A stretch of 43,582 nucleotides of DNA, taken from the NCBI RefSeq assembly GCF_001865065.1, contig NZ_MJGN01000034.1:13651-57232 (forward strand). Direction: 5' to 3'. This DNA comes from Curtobacterium sp. MCBA15_008 (GTDB lineage: Bacteria > Actinomycetota > Actinomycetes > Actinomycetales > Microbacteriaceae). Within the stretch, counting starts at the first letter, position 1, and each line of letters begins with the position of its first letter. The position numbers were made by a program, and so were the translations under genes. Below, in pieces: positions 1 to 9,205 of the stretch. The notes below the pieces were generated by a model, which worked only from the letters and a program-made list of their open reading frames with translations, had not been told where the DNA came from and did no database searches.

Positions 1-31
1 GCCTCCCGTCCGTCAGGTGGTGGACCGGGGC

Positions 32-1561
32 TTACGCCTCGACGGCGACCTTCTCGGGGTCCTCGTTGGACCCCGGGGCGCTCGGTGAGACCGCGGCGCG
101 CACGCGCGCGCCGAGCTCGGCATCGACGTTGGTCCAGTAGGCGAACACGCGCTCGCGCAGGTCGTCGCGCGTCACCTTCGAGACGTGCCCGGCGATGTTG
201 CCGACCAGGCGCTCACGGGCGGCGTCGTCGAGGACCTCGCGGACGAGCGTGCCGGCCTGGCCGAAGTCGTCGTCCTCGGGGTGGAGCGTCGCGGCGGAGC
301 GCTGCAGTGCACCGTCGGACTCCCAGCCCGGGGCGTCGTCGGTCGCGTTCGGGTCGGCGTGCGCGCCACCGAGCGAGTTCGGCGCGTACACGGGGACCTC
401 GGACTTCTGGAAGTCGAAGCGCATGGCGCCGTCCTTCGAGTACGAGTGCACCTCGTTCTTCGGGGCGTTGACCGGCAGCTGCGCGTGGTTCGTGCCGACG
501 CGGTAGCGGTGGGCGTCCGCGTAGCTGAAGATGCGCGCGAGGAGCATCTTGTCCGGGCTCGCCGCGATGCCGGGCACGAAGTTCGAGGGGGCGAAGGTCG
601 CCTGCTCGATCTGCGCGAAGTAGTTCTCCGGGTTGCGGTTCAGCTCCATCGTGCCGACCTCGATGAGCGGGTAGTCGCCCTTCGGCCACACCTTCGTCAG
701 GTCGAACGGGTTGAAGCGGTAGCTGGCGGCGTCCTCGTAGGGCATGACCTGCACCTTGAGGGTCCAGCGCGGGTTGTCGCCACGCTCGATCGCGGCGTGC
801 AGGTCGCGGATGTGGAAGTCCGCGTCCTCGCCGGCGATGCGGTCGGCGTCCTCCTGCGTCAGGGTCTTGTGGCCCTGCTGGGTCTGGAAGTGGTACTTCA
901 CCCAGAAGCGCTCGCCCTCGGCGTTGATCCACTGGTAGGTGTGCGAGCCGAAGCCGTCCATCTCGCGCCAGCTGGCCGGCAGGCCGCGGTCACCCATCAG
1001 CCACGTGACCTGGTGCGCCGACTCGGGCGACAGGGTCCAGAAGTCCCACTGCATGTCGTGGTCGCGCAGGTGCGAGCCCGGCAGGCGCTTCTGCGAGCGG
1101 ATGAAGTCCGGGAACTTGATGCCGTCGCGGATGAAGAAGACGGGGGTGTTGTTGCCGACGAGGTCGTAGTTGCCCTCTTCGGTGTAGAACTTCAGCGCGA
1201 AGCCACGGGGGTCGCGCCAGGTGTCCGGGGAGCCCTGCTCACCGGCGACGGACGAGAAACGCGCGAGCATCTCGGTCTGCTTGCCCGGCTGCAGGAACGC
1301 GGCACGGGTGAAGCGGCTGATGTCCTGCGTGACGGTGAAGGTACCGAAGGCGCCGCCGCCCTTGGCGTGCACGACGCGCTCCGGGACACGCTCGCGGTTG
1401 AACTGCGCGAGCTTCTCGACCAGGTAGTGGTCGTGGAGGGCGATGGGGCCGTCGGCGCCGACACCCATGGAGTGCTGGTCGCTCGAGACGGGGGCGCCGG
1501 AGTTGGTCGTCGTGGTGGGGGTGCCGGCCGGCTGGCCGGTCGTCGTGTTCTGGTCGGACAC
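32..1561 (-). CDS. katA: Catalase (monofunctional, haem)
   Basis: This 509-residue protein is a small-subunit haem catalase that dismutates hydrogen peroxide to water and oxygen in the cytoplasm. The distal catalytic histidine is H65 in RVVHAKGGG, the distal asparagine lies in GNNTPVFF near residue 138, and the proximal haem tyrosine is Y347 in the [10 protein letters not shown] motif. The first 30 or so residues are Thr/Ser/Pro-rich and precede the usual start of the fold, so this is a lineage-specific tail. The start is GTG, placed by the strong GAGGAGG ribosome-binding site just upstream. The gene lies 95 bases downstream of a Fur-family regulator on the same strand, the classic regulator-catalase arrangement, so peroxide- or metal-responsive co-regulation is likely. 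The family call is near certain; the regulation is inference. Confidence 0.97.
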   Translation of the reverse strand: MSDQNTTTGQPAGTPTTTTNSGAPVSSDQHSMGVGADGPIALHDHYLVEKLAQFNRERVPERVVHAKGGGAFGTFTVTQDISRFTRAAFLQPGKQTEMLARFSSVAGEQGSPDTWRDPRGFALKFYTEEGNYDLVGNNTPVFFIRDGIKFPDFIRSQKRLPGSHLRDHDMQWDFWTLSPESAHQVTWLMGDRGLPASWREMDGFGSHTYQWINAEGERFWVKYHFQTQQGHKTLTQEDADRIAGEDADFHIRDLHAAIERGDNPRWTLKVQVMPYEDAASYRFNPFDLTKVWPKGDYPLIEVGTMELNRNPENYFAQIEQATFAPSNFVPGIAASPDKMLLARIFSYADAHRYRVGTNHAQLPVNAPKNEVHSYSKDGAMRFDFQKSEVPVYAPNSLGGAHADPNATDDAPGWESDGALQRSAATLHPEDDDFGQAGTLVREVLDDAARERLVGNIAGHVSKVTRDDLRERVFAYWTNVDAELGARVRAAVSPSAPGSNEDPEKVAVEA

Positions 1562-1656
1562 GGTTCCTCCTCAGGTGGAACGGTTGGTTCGGTCAGGGTG
1601 CTCGGGTTGTCTGTGGGGCCGGTCCGCGTCCGACGCGCTCGTCGCCGCGGGGCTGG

Positions 1657-2100
1657 CTACGCCGTGACGGGCTCGGCGTCGTCGCGTTCCGCCGCTGCGC
1701 ACCGCTCGCAGATCCCCCAGTAGGTGACCTCGGCGGTGGTGACGGCGAAGCCGTGCGTCTCGGACGGCGTCAGGCACGGCGAGTGACCCACCGCGCAGTC
1801 GACGTCCTCGATCGTGCCGCACATCGTGCACACGATGTGGTGGTGGTTGTCGCCGGTGCGCCGTTCGTAGCGCGCGGGGCTGCCGGCCGGCTCGATCCGG
1901 CGGACCAGCCCGACGCCGGTGAGCGCCGCGAGGACGCCGTACACCGCCTGGTGGCTGGTCGTCGGGAGCTCGGCGGCCAGGGCCGTCACGATGTCGTCGG
2001 CCGTGGCGTGCGGCATCGTCTCGGTCGCGCGGAGGACGGCGAGCCGCGGGGTCGTCACCCGGAGTCCGGCGGTGCGGAGCAGGTCGGCATCGACATCCAT
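1657..2100 (-). CDS. Fur-family transcriptional regulator (FurA/PerR-like)
   Basis: This 147-residue metal-dependent repressor has an N-terminal winged helix (about residues 1-80) followed by a dimerisation and metal-binding half. Visible ligands are the HHH cluster at 86-88, CxxC at 91/94 and a second CxxC at 131/134, typical of a structural zinc site. It sits immediately upstream of the catalase gene on the same strand, so a peroxide-sensing FurA/PerR role is more likely than iron-uptake control. That is inference from context. The ATG at 2100 was chosen over an open-frame extension because an AAGGGG ribosome-binding site precedes it and Fur homology starts there. The bases upstream (about 2101-2150) are unusually A/T-rich for this genome and probably hold the autoregulatory operator. 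Confidence 0.93.
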   Translation of the reverse strand: MDVDADLLRTAGLRVTTPRLAVLRATETMPHATADDIVTALAAELPTTSHQAVYGVLAALTGVGLVRRIEPAGSPARYERRTGDNHHHIVCTMCGTIEDVDCAVGHSPCLTPSETHGFAVTTAEVTYWGICERCAAAERDDAEPVTA

Positions 2101-2266
2101 GAGGACCCCTTCTTTTGCAGCGATCAAGACAACAGCCACTGTACACGCTCCCGGAGGCGGTTCGGATCTGAACCGGTTCTCACCACCCGGAGCCCGGCGC
2201 AGACCCTCGGGACCGCGCTCCGGGCGGAGGATCGTCATCGGCCGCACGATCCGCAGGAGGCACCCC

Positions 2267-3142
2267 ACGCCGTCGACACCCGAGTTCTGGAGCTCCTGGC
2301 ACGCCGATCCGCTGGCTGCCGTCCTCATCGCCGTCGCCGCGGTGGCCTACGGCTGGTGGGTCGTCGGCGCGGCGCGGCGGGGGACGCCGTGGCCGTGGTG
2401 GCGGAGCCTGGCGTTCCTCGCGGCGCTCGTCCTGTTCGGGATCCTGCAGTTCGGCATCGTCGGCCTGTACGACCGCGAGCTGCGCTGGGCGTTCGTGCTG
2501 CGGCTGGCCCTGCTCTTCTTCGCGGTCCCCACCTTCGCCGAGCTGGCCGCGCCCGTCTCGTTGCTCCGGACTGGAGGCCCCGCTCGCCTCGCGCAGGCCG
2601 CCACCGCGGTCCTCCGGTCACGTCCGGCGCGGTTCCTCGGCAACGCGATCGTCTCGCCACTCATCGCCCTCGCGTTGTTCTGCGTCCTGCTCACCCCGCT
2701 CGCGGCCACCATCCGCGAGTCCGCCGGGTGGGCGACGGCGATCACGGTGCTGGTGCCCATGCTGGGCTTCGGGCTGCTCACACCCCTGTCCGAGCCGGGG
2801 ATCCTGCGCTCGTCGACCTTCGTCACCGTCGAGTTCCTGCTCGCGTTCGTCGAGCTGCTGGCCGACGCGGTCCCGGGCATCGTCCTGCGGATCACGAACC
2901 ACGTGATGGACCACTCGGTCGTGCAGGCGGTCGGGCAGTCCTGGTTCCCGTCGCCGCTGCGCGACCAGCACCTCGCCGGCGACCTGCTCTGGTTCATCGC
3001 CGAGGTCGCCGACGTCCCCGTGCTCATCGCGCTGTTCGTACGGTGGCAGCGGAGCGACCGCCGGGAGGCCCGCAGCGTCGACGCCCTCAGCGACGAGGAG
3101 ATGGAGGCGCTGACGCGGGCGCACCTCGAGCGGCGCGGCTGA
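2267..3142 (+). CDS. CtaG-like multipass membrane protein, apparent ACG start
   Basis: The protein has about 291 residues and at least six hydrophobic segments. It resembles the caa3-type cytochrome oxidase assembly factor CtaG: a PWPWWRSLAF segment after the first helix, an AAPVSLLR segment in the middle, and a DQHLAGDLLW segment before the last helix. The His-rich HMxQH-type segment usual in CtaG is replaced by LRLALLFFAVP, so copper delivery may be lost. The start is awkward. No ATG, GTG or TTG fits between the divergent fur gene and the first membrane segment, but AGGAGG at 2255-2260 lies exactly six bases before an in-frame ACG at 2267. I use that codon. The open frame also runs upstream to 1919, antisense to fur. 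The gene is convergent with the MFS gene. Fold confident, function tentative. Confidence 0.72.
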   Translation, partial: TPSTPEFWSSWHADPLAAVLIAVAAVAYGWWVVGAARRGTPWPWWRSLAFLAALVLFGILQFGIVGLYDRELRWAFVLRLALLFFAVPTFAELAAPVSLLRTGGPARLAQAATAVLRSRPARFLGNAIVSPLIALALFCVLLTPLAATIRESAGWATAITVLVPMLGFGLLTPLSEPGILRSSTFVTVEFLLAFVELLADAVPGIVLRITNHVMDHSVVQAVGQSWFPSPLRDQHLAGDLLWFIAEVADVPVLIALFVRWQRSDRREARSVDALSDEEMEALTRAHLERRG

Positions 3143-3229
3143 GGGGGCGGGCGGAGGGGCGGGCGGGCGCGCGCGTGCGGCGGCAGGCCCCGCTGGCGCG
3201 GCTGAGCGTGCGGCGGCGGCGACGTGCGT

Positions 3230-3308
3230 CGAAACATCACACGCATCTGCCGACAAAGCACGCGTCGATCAACGGGTGCGGTGTCGGAACATGCGTGTAC
3301 ATGTTTCG
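3230..3308. terminator. Large nested inverted repeat between convergent genes
   Basis: The outer arms are CGAAACAT (3230-3237) and ACACGCAT (3239-3246) against ATGCGTGT (3291-3298) and ATGTTTCG (3301-3308), giving 16 paired bases with small bulges. Inside, CCGACA (3250-3255) pairs TGTCGG (3282-3287), and GCAC (3258-3261) pairs GTGC (3276-3279). It lies between the ends of the CtaG-like and MFS genes, so bidirectional termination is plausible. The structure is longer than a normal terminator and has no T-tract. Confidence 0.55.
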
Positions 3309-3372
3309 ATAGGGCCCGACCCTGGCCCCGACCCGACCCCGACACCGACGCCGACCCCGCGGGCGCGCACAC

Positions 3373-3416
3373 GAACGGGCCCCGAGCCGCTCGTGTGAGC
3401 AGCCCGGGGCCCGTTC
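3373..3416 (-). terminator. Hairpin downstream of the MFS gene
   Basis: A 12-bp perfect stem, GAACGGGCCCCG at 3373-3384 against its complement at 3405-3416, lies 15 bases past the MFS stop codon. It is the likely terminator of the padR-MFS transcript. Confidence 0.7.
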
Positions 3417-3430
3417 AGCGACGACGCTAC

Positions 3431-5071
3431 CTAGGCGTCGGCGTGCTTGCCGTGGTGGTCGATCGACGCGAGTTCGTCCTCGGGCGTCGACGGAGCGGCA
3501 GCCGCAGCGTGCACGCCGTGCCCGACCTTCGGCGAGCCCTCGGCATCGGCGTCGGCGTCCGGCTGCGTCGCGACCGACCCGGTCTGCTGCCAGGCGACGG
3601 TCTGCTTCGGCTTCGCCAGGAACAGTGCGGCGACGATCGCGATGACGAGCACCACGGCCGGCAGCACGAGCGCCTGGCCCATCGCGGTGGCGAACGGCTG
3701 GAGCAGGAACTGCGGCAGACCGCCGACCTGCTGCTCCGCACCGCCGGCCGAGACCCCGCCGGACTGCGCCGGGAAGTTCGCCGTGATGCGCGCCTCGATC
3801 AGCGCCGCGATGCCCGCCGAGCCGAGCACGGCACCGATCTGCCGCGTGGTGTTGTAGACGCCCGAGCCGGCACCGGCCAGGCGCGGCGAGAGGTTCCGCG
3901 TCGCCGAGACGGACAGCGGGCCCCACATGCAGGCGTTGGCGAGGCCGAGCAGCGCGCTCGGCAGGAGCACCCAGCCCCAGTCGGCGCCGGACGCGAGGAG
4001 CGCACCGAACCAGAACAGGCCGGCCGAGAAGCAGGCGAGGCCGAACGACGCGACCCAGCGCGGGTTCCACACCGTGAGCTTCTTGCCGATGAACGGGGCG
4101 AGACCGGCGGAGATGACGGCCTGCGGCACGAGGAGCAGCGCAGCGCCGGTCGGCGAGAACTTCTCGACGTCCTGCGCCCAGAGCATGATCGGCAGCGCGA
4201 ACGACGAGATGGCGACGCCGACCGCGGTGATCGCGATGTTCGCCAGCGTGAAGTTCCGGTCCTTGAACAGGCCGAGCGGCAGCAGCGGCTCGCCCTTCTG
4301 CACGCCCTGCCAGACGACGAACGCGGCGAGCACGACGATGCCGGCGATGATGAGCGACCAGACGCTGATCGGCCCGGTGATGGTGCCCCAGTCGTAGGTC
4401 TCGCCCTCTTGGATGCCGAAGACGAGCAGGAACAGACCGGCGGCGGAGAGCACGATGCCGAGGTAGTCGAACCGGTGGCCGTGGCGCTCGAACTTCGGCA
4501 CGAAGCGCTGCGCGAGGATGAACGCGACGACGCCGACGGGGACGTTCACGATGAAGATCCACTCCCAGCCGAAGCCGTCGACGAGCAGGCCGCCGAGGAT
4601 CGGGCCGACGAGGGACGCGACACCGGCGACGGCACCCCAGAGACCCATCGCCGCGCCACGGTTCTGCGGCGGGAACATCCGGGTGATCACGGACATCGTC
4701 TGCGGGGTCATCATGGCGGCGCCGAGGCCCTGCACGACGCGGGCGACGATGAGCATCTCGATCGAGCCGGACAGCCCGCACCAGAGGCTGGCGAGCGTGA
4801 ACACGACGAGCCCGGTCTGGTAGAGCACCTTCGGGCCGAAGCGGTCACCGAGACGGCCGGTGATGAGGAGCGGCACGGCGTACGCGAGCAGGTACGCGCT
4901 GGTCACCCAGATGACGGCGTTGATGTCGGCGTCGAGCTTCTCGGCGATGGTGGGGGTCGCGACGGACACGATGGTCGAGTCGACGAGGATCATGAAGAAG
5001 CCGACGACGAGCGCCCACAGGGCGGGCCACGGCTTCTTCTCGGTCGTCCGCGGAGGCGTGACGGTGGTCAT
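3431..5071 (-). CDS. DHA2-family MFS multidrug efflux transporter (EmrB/QacA type)
   Basis: This is a 546-residue proton-coupled exporter of the plasma membrane with about 14 transmembrane segments. It shows the MFS motif A (GRLGDRFGPK, between helices 2 and 3) and the antiporter motif C region (GPILGG in helix 5). A hydrophilic C-terminal tail of about 70 residues, rich in Ala, Asp and His, follows the last helix. Drug or metabolite export is the family role; the substrate cannot be read from sequence. Its ATG overlaps the stop of the upstream padR gene by three bases (ATGA), so the two are translationally coupled and the efflux pump is almost certainly controlled by that repressor. An in-frame extension reaches through padR but is only a shadow. 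Confidence 0.95.
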   Translation of the reverse strand: MTTVTPPRTTEKKPWPALWALVVGFFMILVDSTIVSVATPTIAEKLDADINAVIWVTSAYLLAYAVPLLITGRLGDRFGPKVLYQTGLVVFTLASLWCGLSGSIEMLIVARVVQGLGAAMMTPQTMSVITRMFPPQNRGAAMGLWGAVAGVASLVGPILGGLLVDGFGWEWIFIVNVPVGVVAFILAQRFVPKFERHGHRFDYLGIVLSAAGLFLLVFGIQEGETYDWGTITGPISVWSLIIAGIVVLAAFVVWQGVQKGEPLLPLGLFKDRNFTLANIAITAVGVAISSFALPIMLWAQDVEKFSPTGAALLLVPQAVISAGLAPFIGKKLTVWNPRWVASFGLACFSAGLFWFGALLASGADWGWVLLPSALLGLANACMWGPLSVSATRNLSPRLAGAGSGVYNTTRQIGAVLGSAGIAALIEARITANFPAQSGGVSAGGAEQQVGGLPQFLLQPFATAMGQALVLPAVVLVIAIVAALFLAKPKQTVAWQQTGSVATQPDADADAEGSPKVGHGVHAAAAAPSTPEDELASIDHHGKHADA

Positions 5072-5676
5072 CGAGTGGTTTCCTTGCTGTTCGGTTCGGT
5101 GTCGGTGGCGAGCGCCGGTCCGTCCCAGGGGACGTCCCCACGCTCGATGCGCTCCGCGGTCGCGGTGAGCCACTCGAGTTGCGCGGTGAGCATGGCACGG
5201 ACGTACGACACGTCCAGCCAGTAGCGGGTCGCCAACCCCTTGGCCTGGAGGCCCGTGGCCGCTTCCGTGAACCCGGCCAGTCGGGCGCGGATCGCGTCGG
5301 CTCGGGCCCGGAGCGCGGTGACCGCGTCGTGGTCGCTCAGGTTGTCGACGTGGGAGAGCGCCAGGTGGAACTCGGGGTACTCGTCGGCCGGTTCGGCGAC
5401 CATGCGCCGCAGTCCGGACTCCAGGGCGGCCCGCCCGTGGTCGGTGATCGCGTACGTGGTGCGCTCGGGACGGTTGCCCGCGCGCTCGGTCCCGAGCGGT
5501 TCGGCGTACCCGAGGTCGACGAGTCGTCCGATCTGGTGGTAGAGCGTGCCCGGTCGGACCTTGACGTTCTCGTCCTCCCGGCGCTGGAGCATGAGCTGGA
5601 ACATCTCGTAGGGGTGCATCGGCGCCTCGTTGAGGAGCCCGAGCGCGGCGAACGCAAGCGGCGTGAGTGACGCCAT
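5068..5676 (-). CDS. PadR-family transcriptional repressor
   Basis: This 202-residue protein has an N-terminal PadR winged helix (about residues 5-85, including the HPYEMFQLM and RPGTLYHQI stretches typical of the family) and a C-terminal helical dimerisation and ligand region (Vir_act_alpha_C-like). It heads a two-gene operon with the DHA2 efflux transporter, overlapping its start. PadR repressors next to MFS pumps usually derepress on binding the pump's toxic substrate. A perfect 16-bp palindrome overlaps a good promoter upstream (5708-5748), consistent with autorepression. The ATG at 5676 is the first codon matching the family start. Confidence 0.93.
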   Translation of the reverse strand: MASLTPLAFAALGLLNEAPMHPYEMFQLMLQRREDENVKVRPGTLYHQIGRLVDLGYAEPLGTERAGNRPERTTYAITDHGRAALESGLRRMVAEPADEYPEFHLALSHVDNLSDHDAVTALRARADAIRARLAGFTEAATGLQAKGLATRYWLDVSYVRAMLTAQLEWLTATAERIERGDVPWDGPALATDTEPNSKETTR

Positions 5677-5707
5677 CCGTGCCTCCAGTCCGGTGTTCCA
5701 ACGTGAC

Positions 5708-5723
5708 TATTCGACTTCGAATA
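5708..5723. promoter_or_regulatory. Candidate PadR operator
   Basis: TATTCGA (5708-5714) and TCGAATA (5717-5723) form a perfect inverted repeat with a 2-base spacer, about 30 bases upstream of the padR start and overlapping its -10 box. PadR proteins bind A/T-rich dyads of this kind, and this is an A/T island in a very GC-rich region. Confidence 0.7.
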
Positions 5724-5748
5724 TACGCCTTCGATCACTTCTCCACAA
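5720..5748 (-). promoter_or_regulatory. Promoter of the padR-efflux operon
   Basis: On the minus strand TTGTGG (5748-5743) is followed after exactly 17 bases by TATATT (5725-5720), a close match to a sigma-70-type -35/-10 pair. The -10 overlaps the candidate PadR palindrome, so repressor binding would block RNA polymerase. Confidence 0.7.
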
Positions 5749-5821
5749 GCGTGCGGGCGCGACGCGCCCGCCACGTAGACTGGTCCGGTCCCACCCACCC
5801 CCCAAGTGCTGGAGTGAACAC

Positions 5822-6073
5822 GTGCCAACGATCGTCGTCGAGGTCATGCCGAAGGCCGAGATCCTCGACCCCCAGGGCAAGGCGGTGGGCAACGCCCTCG
5901 CCCGCCTCGGCAAGGCCGACCTGACCAACGTCCGCATCGGCAAGCGCTTCGAGGTGTCGGTCGACGGCCCGGTCGACGACGCCAAGCTCGCCGAGGTCCG
6001 CGAGATCGCGGCCGACGTCTTCTCCAACGCGGTCATCGAGGACGTCGTGTCCGTGACCGTCGAGGGTCAGTGA
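5822..6073 (+). CDS. purS: Phosphoribosylformylglycinamidine synthase subunit PurS
   Basis: This 83-residue protein is the small subunit of the three-part FGAM synthase (PurS-PurQ-PurL) of de novo purine synthesis. PurS bridges the glutaminase and synthetase subunits and helps channel ammonia. The short alpha/beta protein opens with [20 protein letters not shown] and has the LTNVRIGK block, both typical of PurS. The GTG at 5822 is chosen because homology begins right after it. Its stop overlaps the likely purQ start (GTGA), and purL follows with the same overlap, giving a tightly coupled operon. Confidence 0.95.
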   Translation: MPTIVVEVMPKAEILDPQGKAVGNALARLGKADLTNVRIGKRFEVSVDGPVDDAKLAEVREIAADVFSNAVIEDVVSVTVEGQ

Positions 6074-6774
6074 CCCGGATGCGCATCGGCGTCATCACCT
6101 TCCCCGGCTCCCTCGACGACCGCGACGCCCAGCGCGCCGTCCGGCTCGCCGGCGCCGACCCGGTCGCCCTCTGGCACGGTGACCACGACCTGCAGGGCGT
6201 CGACGCCATCGTGCTCCCGGGCGGGTTCTCCTACGGCGACTACCTCCGCGCCGGCGCGATCGCCGCGAAGGCCCCGATCATGGCCGAGGTCATCGACGCC
6301 GCGGGCAAGGGCATGCCCGTGCTCGGCATCTGCAACGGCTTCCAGATGCTCGCCGAGGCACGACTCGTGCCCGGCGCGCACACCCGCAACGCGCACCAGC
6401 AGTTCATCCGGCGCGACCAGAAGCTCCGCGTCGAGACGACCGGCACCGCGTGGACCTCGGGCTTCACCGCCCAGCAGGAGATCACGATCCCGCTCAAGAA
6501 CGCCGACGGCCGCTTCGTGGCGGACGCCGACGAGATCAAGCGCATCGAGGACAACGGCCAGGTCGTGTTCCGCTACGTCGGCGTGAACCCGAACGGCTCG
6601 ATCGACGACATCGCCGGCGTCTCGAACGAGCGCGGCAACGTCGTCGGCCTGATGCCGCACCCCGAGCACGCGACGGAACCCGGGTTCGGCCCGGACACCC
6701 CCGCGGCGATGGCCTCCGGCACGGACGGCCTCACCTTCTTCACCTCCGTGATCGAGTCGACGCTCGTCAAGTGA
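6070..6774 (+). CDS. purQ: Phosphoribosylformylglycinamidine synthase, glutaminase subunit PurQ
   Basis: This 234-residue class I glutamine amidotransferase supplies ammonia to PurL for FGAR to FGAM conversion. The nucleophile is C88 in VLGICNGFQ, and H197 and E199 in MPHPEHA complete the triad. Length and the opening [16 protein letters not shown] match stand-alone PurQ. Two starts are possible: GTG at 6070, overlapping the purS stop as GTGA, and ATG at 6079. I use the GTG because the same GTGA overlap recurs at the purQ-purL junction, but the ATG would remove only three residues. Confidence 0.96.
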   Translation: MTRMRIGVITFPGSLDDRDAQRAVRLAGADPVALWHGDHDLQGVDAIVLPGGFSYGDYLRAGAIAAKAPIMAEVIDAAGKGMPVLGICNGFQMLAEARLVPGAHTRNAHQQFIRRDQKLRVETTGTAWTSGFTAQQEITIPLKNADGRFVADADEIKRIEDNGQVVFRYVGVNPNGSIDDIAGVSNERGNVVGLMPHPEHATEPGFGPDTPAAMASGTDGLTFFTSVIESTLVK

Positions 6775-9188
6775 CGACGACTCCAGTGACAGGGAACAAC
6801 GACACCGTGACCACTTTCGTGCGCCCGAAGCCCGACACCGTGCAGGACGCGGCGGCCACCCCCGACAAGGACCAGCCGTACGAGGCCCTCGGGCTGAAGG
6901 CCGACGAGTACGCGAAGATCCGCGAGATCCTCGGCCGCCGCCCCACCTCGGGCGAGCTGGCGATGTACTCGGTGATGTGGTCCGAGCACTGCTCGTACAA
7001 GTCGTCGAAGAACTACCTCCGGCAGTTCGGCAAGAAGGTCACGCCGGAGATGACCAAGAACCTCATGGTGGGCATGGGCGAGAACGCCGGTGTCATCGAC
7101 GTCGGCAACGGCTGGGCGGTCACCTTCAAGGTCGAGTCGCACAACCACCCGTCGTACGTCGAGCCGTACCAGGGCGCCGCGACCGGTGTCGGCGGCATCG
7201 TCCGCGACATCATCTCGATGGGCGCACGCCCCGTCGCCGTGATGGACCAGCTCCGCTTCGGCGCGATCGACCACGAGGACACGGCGCGCGTCGTGCACGG
7301 CGTCGTCGGCGGCATCTCGTTCTACGGCAACTGCCTCGGCCTGCCGAACATCGGTGGCGAGACCTACTTCGACTCGGTCTACCAGGGCAACCCGCTGGTG
7401 AACGCCCTCGCGGTCGGCGTCCTCCGCCACGAGGACCTGCACCTGGCCAACGCCTCGGGTGCCGGCAACAAGGTCGTGCTCTTCGGCGCCCGCACGGGTG
7501 GCGACGGCATCGGCGGCGCCTCGATCCTGGCGTCCGACACCTTCACCGAGGGCGGCCCAACCAAGCGCCCCGCAGTGCAGGTCGGCGACCCGTTCGCCGA
7601 GAAGGTCCTCATCGAGTGCTGCCTCGAGCTGTTCCAGAAGGAACTCGTCGAGGGCATCCAGGACCTCGGAGCCGCCGGGATCTCGTGCGCCACGTCCGAG
7701 CTCGCCTCCAACGGCGACGGCGGCATGCACATCTCGCTCGACGACGTCCTGCTCCGCGACCCCACGCTCACCGCGGAAGAGATCCTCATGTCGGAGAGCC
7801 AGGAGCGCATGATGGCGGTCGTCCGCCCCGACAAGCTCGATGAGTTCCTCGCGGTCGTGGACAAGTGGGAGGTCGAGACCAGCGTCCTCGGCGAGGTCAC
7901 CGGCACCGGCCGCCTCGTCATCGACTGGCAGGGCCAGGAGATCGTGAACGTCGACCCGCGCACGGTCGCCGTCGACGGCCCCGTCTACGACCGCCCGGTC
8001 GCCTACCCGACGTGGATCGACGCCCTGCAGGCAGACGGCGCGGAGTCGCTCGAGCGGCCCGAGACCGGGCCGGCGCTGAAGGCGCAGTTCCTGCAGCTCC
8101 TCGGCTCGCCGAACCTGGCGTCGAAGAACTGGGTGACGAACCAGTACGACACCTACGTGCTCGGCAACACCGCGCTCTCCTTCCCCGACGACGGCGGCAT
8201 GATCCGCGTCGACGAGGAAACGGGGCTCGGTGTCACCATCGCGACCGACGCGAACGGCCGCTACTGCCAGCTCGACCCGAAGCAGGGCGCGCGCCTGGCC
8301 CTCGCCGAGGCGTACCGCAACGTCGCCGTCACCGGTGCCGTCCCCGCGGCCGTCACCGACTGCCTGAACTTCGGCTCGCCGGAGAACCCCGAGGTCATGT
8401 GGCAGTTCGCCCAGGCCGTCGAGGGTCTCGCGGACGGCTGCATGGAACTCGGGATCCCGGTCACCGGCGGCAACGTGTCGTTCTACAACCAGACCGGCTC
8501 GACGCCGATCCACCCGACCCCCGTCGTCGGTGTGCTCGGGGTCATCGAGGACGTCGCACTCCGCGTGCCGTCCGGCTGGCAGGACGACGGCCACAACATC
8601 TACCTGCTCGGCACCACGTCGCTCGAGCTCGACGGCTCGGCCTGGGCCGGCACCGTGCACGACCACCTCGGTGGTCGCCCGCCGGCGGTCGACCTCGAGC
8701 GCGAGAAGGCCCTCGGGGACCTCCTGCACGCCGCGGCGACGGAGCAGCTCCTGACGAGTGCGCACGACCTGGCGGACGGCGGCCTCGGCCAGGCCCTCGC
8801 CGAGTCGGTGCTCCGGTTCGGGCTCGGCGCCCGCGTGGTCCTCGACGAGCTCGAGTCCCGCGACGGTGTGGACACCGCGACCGCGCTGTTCTCCGAGTCG
8901 ACCGGTCGCGTCATCGTGACGGTCCGGCGCGAGGACGACGTCCGGTTCCAGGGCCTCTGCGCCGGCCGCGGCTTCCCGGTGCTCCGGATCGGCGTGACCG
9001 ACGCGGCGTCCGGATCGCTCGAGGTCCAGGGTGCGTTCGAGGCGACGCTCGACGAGCTCCGCGGCACCCACGACGCGACCCTGCCGAGCCGCTTCGGTGA
9101 CGTCATCGTCTCCGACGTGACCGAGGGCTACGTCGGCCGGGGTCCGCTCGACTCCGACGGCGCGTTCTCGCCCCGCTCGGACGCCTGA
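6771..9188 (+). CDS. purL: Phosphoribosylformylglycinamidine synthase, synthetase subunit PurL
   Basis: This is the ATP-dependent large subunit of FGAM synthase, 805 residues from the GTG at 6771 (GTGA overlap with purQ) or 793 from the GTG at 6807. Homologous sequence begins only at about residue 20, so either start is possible. The AIRS-like fold is recognised from [19 protein letters not shown] near the N-terminus (catalytic His in SEHCS), KVESHNHPS (nucleotide and substrate loop), GVGGIVRDI, and the second ATP-binding half with SGDG- and [13 protein letters not shown] segments. Length matches the small PurL of the PurS-dependent system, as expected beside purS and purQ. Confidence 0.97.
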   Translation: MTTTPVTGNNDTVTTFVRPKPDTVQDAAATPDKDQPYEALGLKADEYAKIREILGRRPTSGELAMYSVMWSEHCSYKSSKNYLRQFGKKVTPEMTKNLMVGMGENAGVIDVGNGWAVTFKVESHNHPSYVEPYQGAATGVGGIVRDIISMGARPVAVMDQLRFGAIDHEDTARVVHGVVGGISFYGNCLGLPNIGGETYFDSVYQGNPLVNALAVGVLRHEDLHLANASGAGNKVVLFGARTGGDGIGGASILASDTFTEGGPTKRPAVQVGDPFAEKVLIECCLELFQKELVEGIQDLGAAGISCATSELASNGDGGMHISLDDVLLRDPTLTAEEILMSESQERMMAVVRPDKLDEFLAVVDKWEVETSVLGEVTGTGRLVIDWQGQEIVNVDPRTVAVDGPVYDRPVAYPTWIDALQADGAESLERPETGPALKAQFLQLLGSPNLASKNWVTNQYDTYVLGNTALSFPDDGGMIRVDEETGLGVTIATDANGRYCQLDPKQGARLALAEAYRNVAVTGAVPAAVTDCLNFGSPENPEVMWQFAQAVEGLADGCMELGIPVTGGNVSFYNQTGSTPIHPTPVVGVLGVIEDVALRVPSGWQDDGHNIYLLGTTSLELDGSAWAGTVHDHLGGRPPAVDLEREKALGDLLHAAATEQLLTSAHDLADGGLGQALAESVLRFGLGARVVLDELESRDGVDTATALFSESTGRVIVTVRREDDVRFQGLCAGRGFPVLRIGVTDAASGSLEVQGAFEATLDELRGTHDATLPSRFGDVIVSDVTEGYVGRGPLDSDGAFSPRSDA

Positions 9189-9205
9189 GTCCGGCCGCCG
9201 ACAGG

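Noticed and set aside
1..31. Window edge before the catalase stop
   Set aside because: Too short to interpret; nothing recognisable.
185..1723. Long plus-strand open frame across the catalase gene
   Set aside because: It is a GC-rich antisense shadow of catalase with Val/Arg/Gly-rich composition and no recognisable domain.
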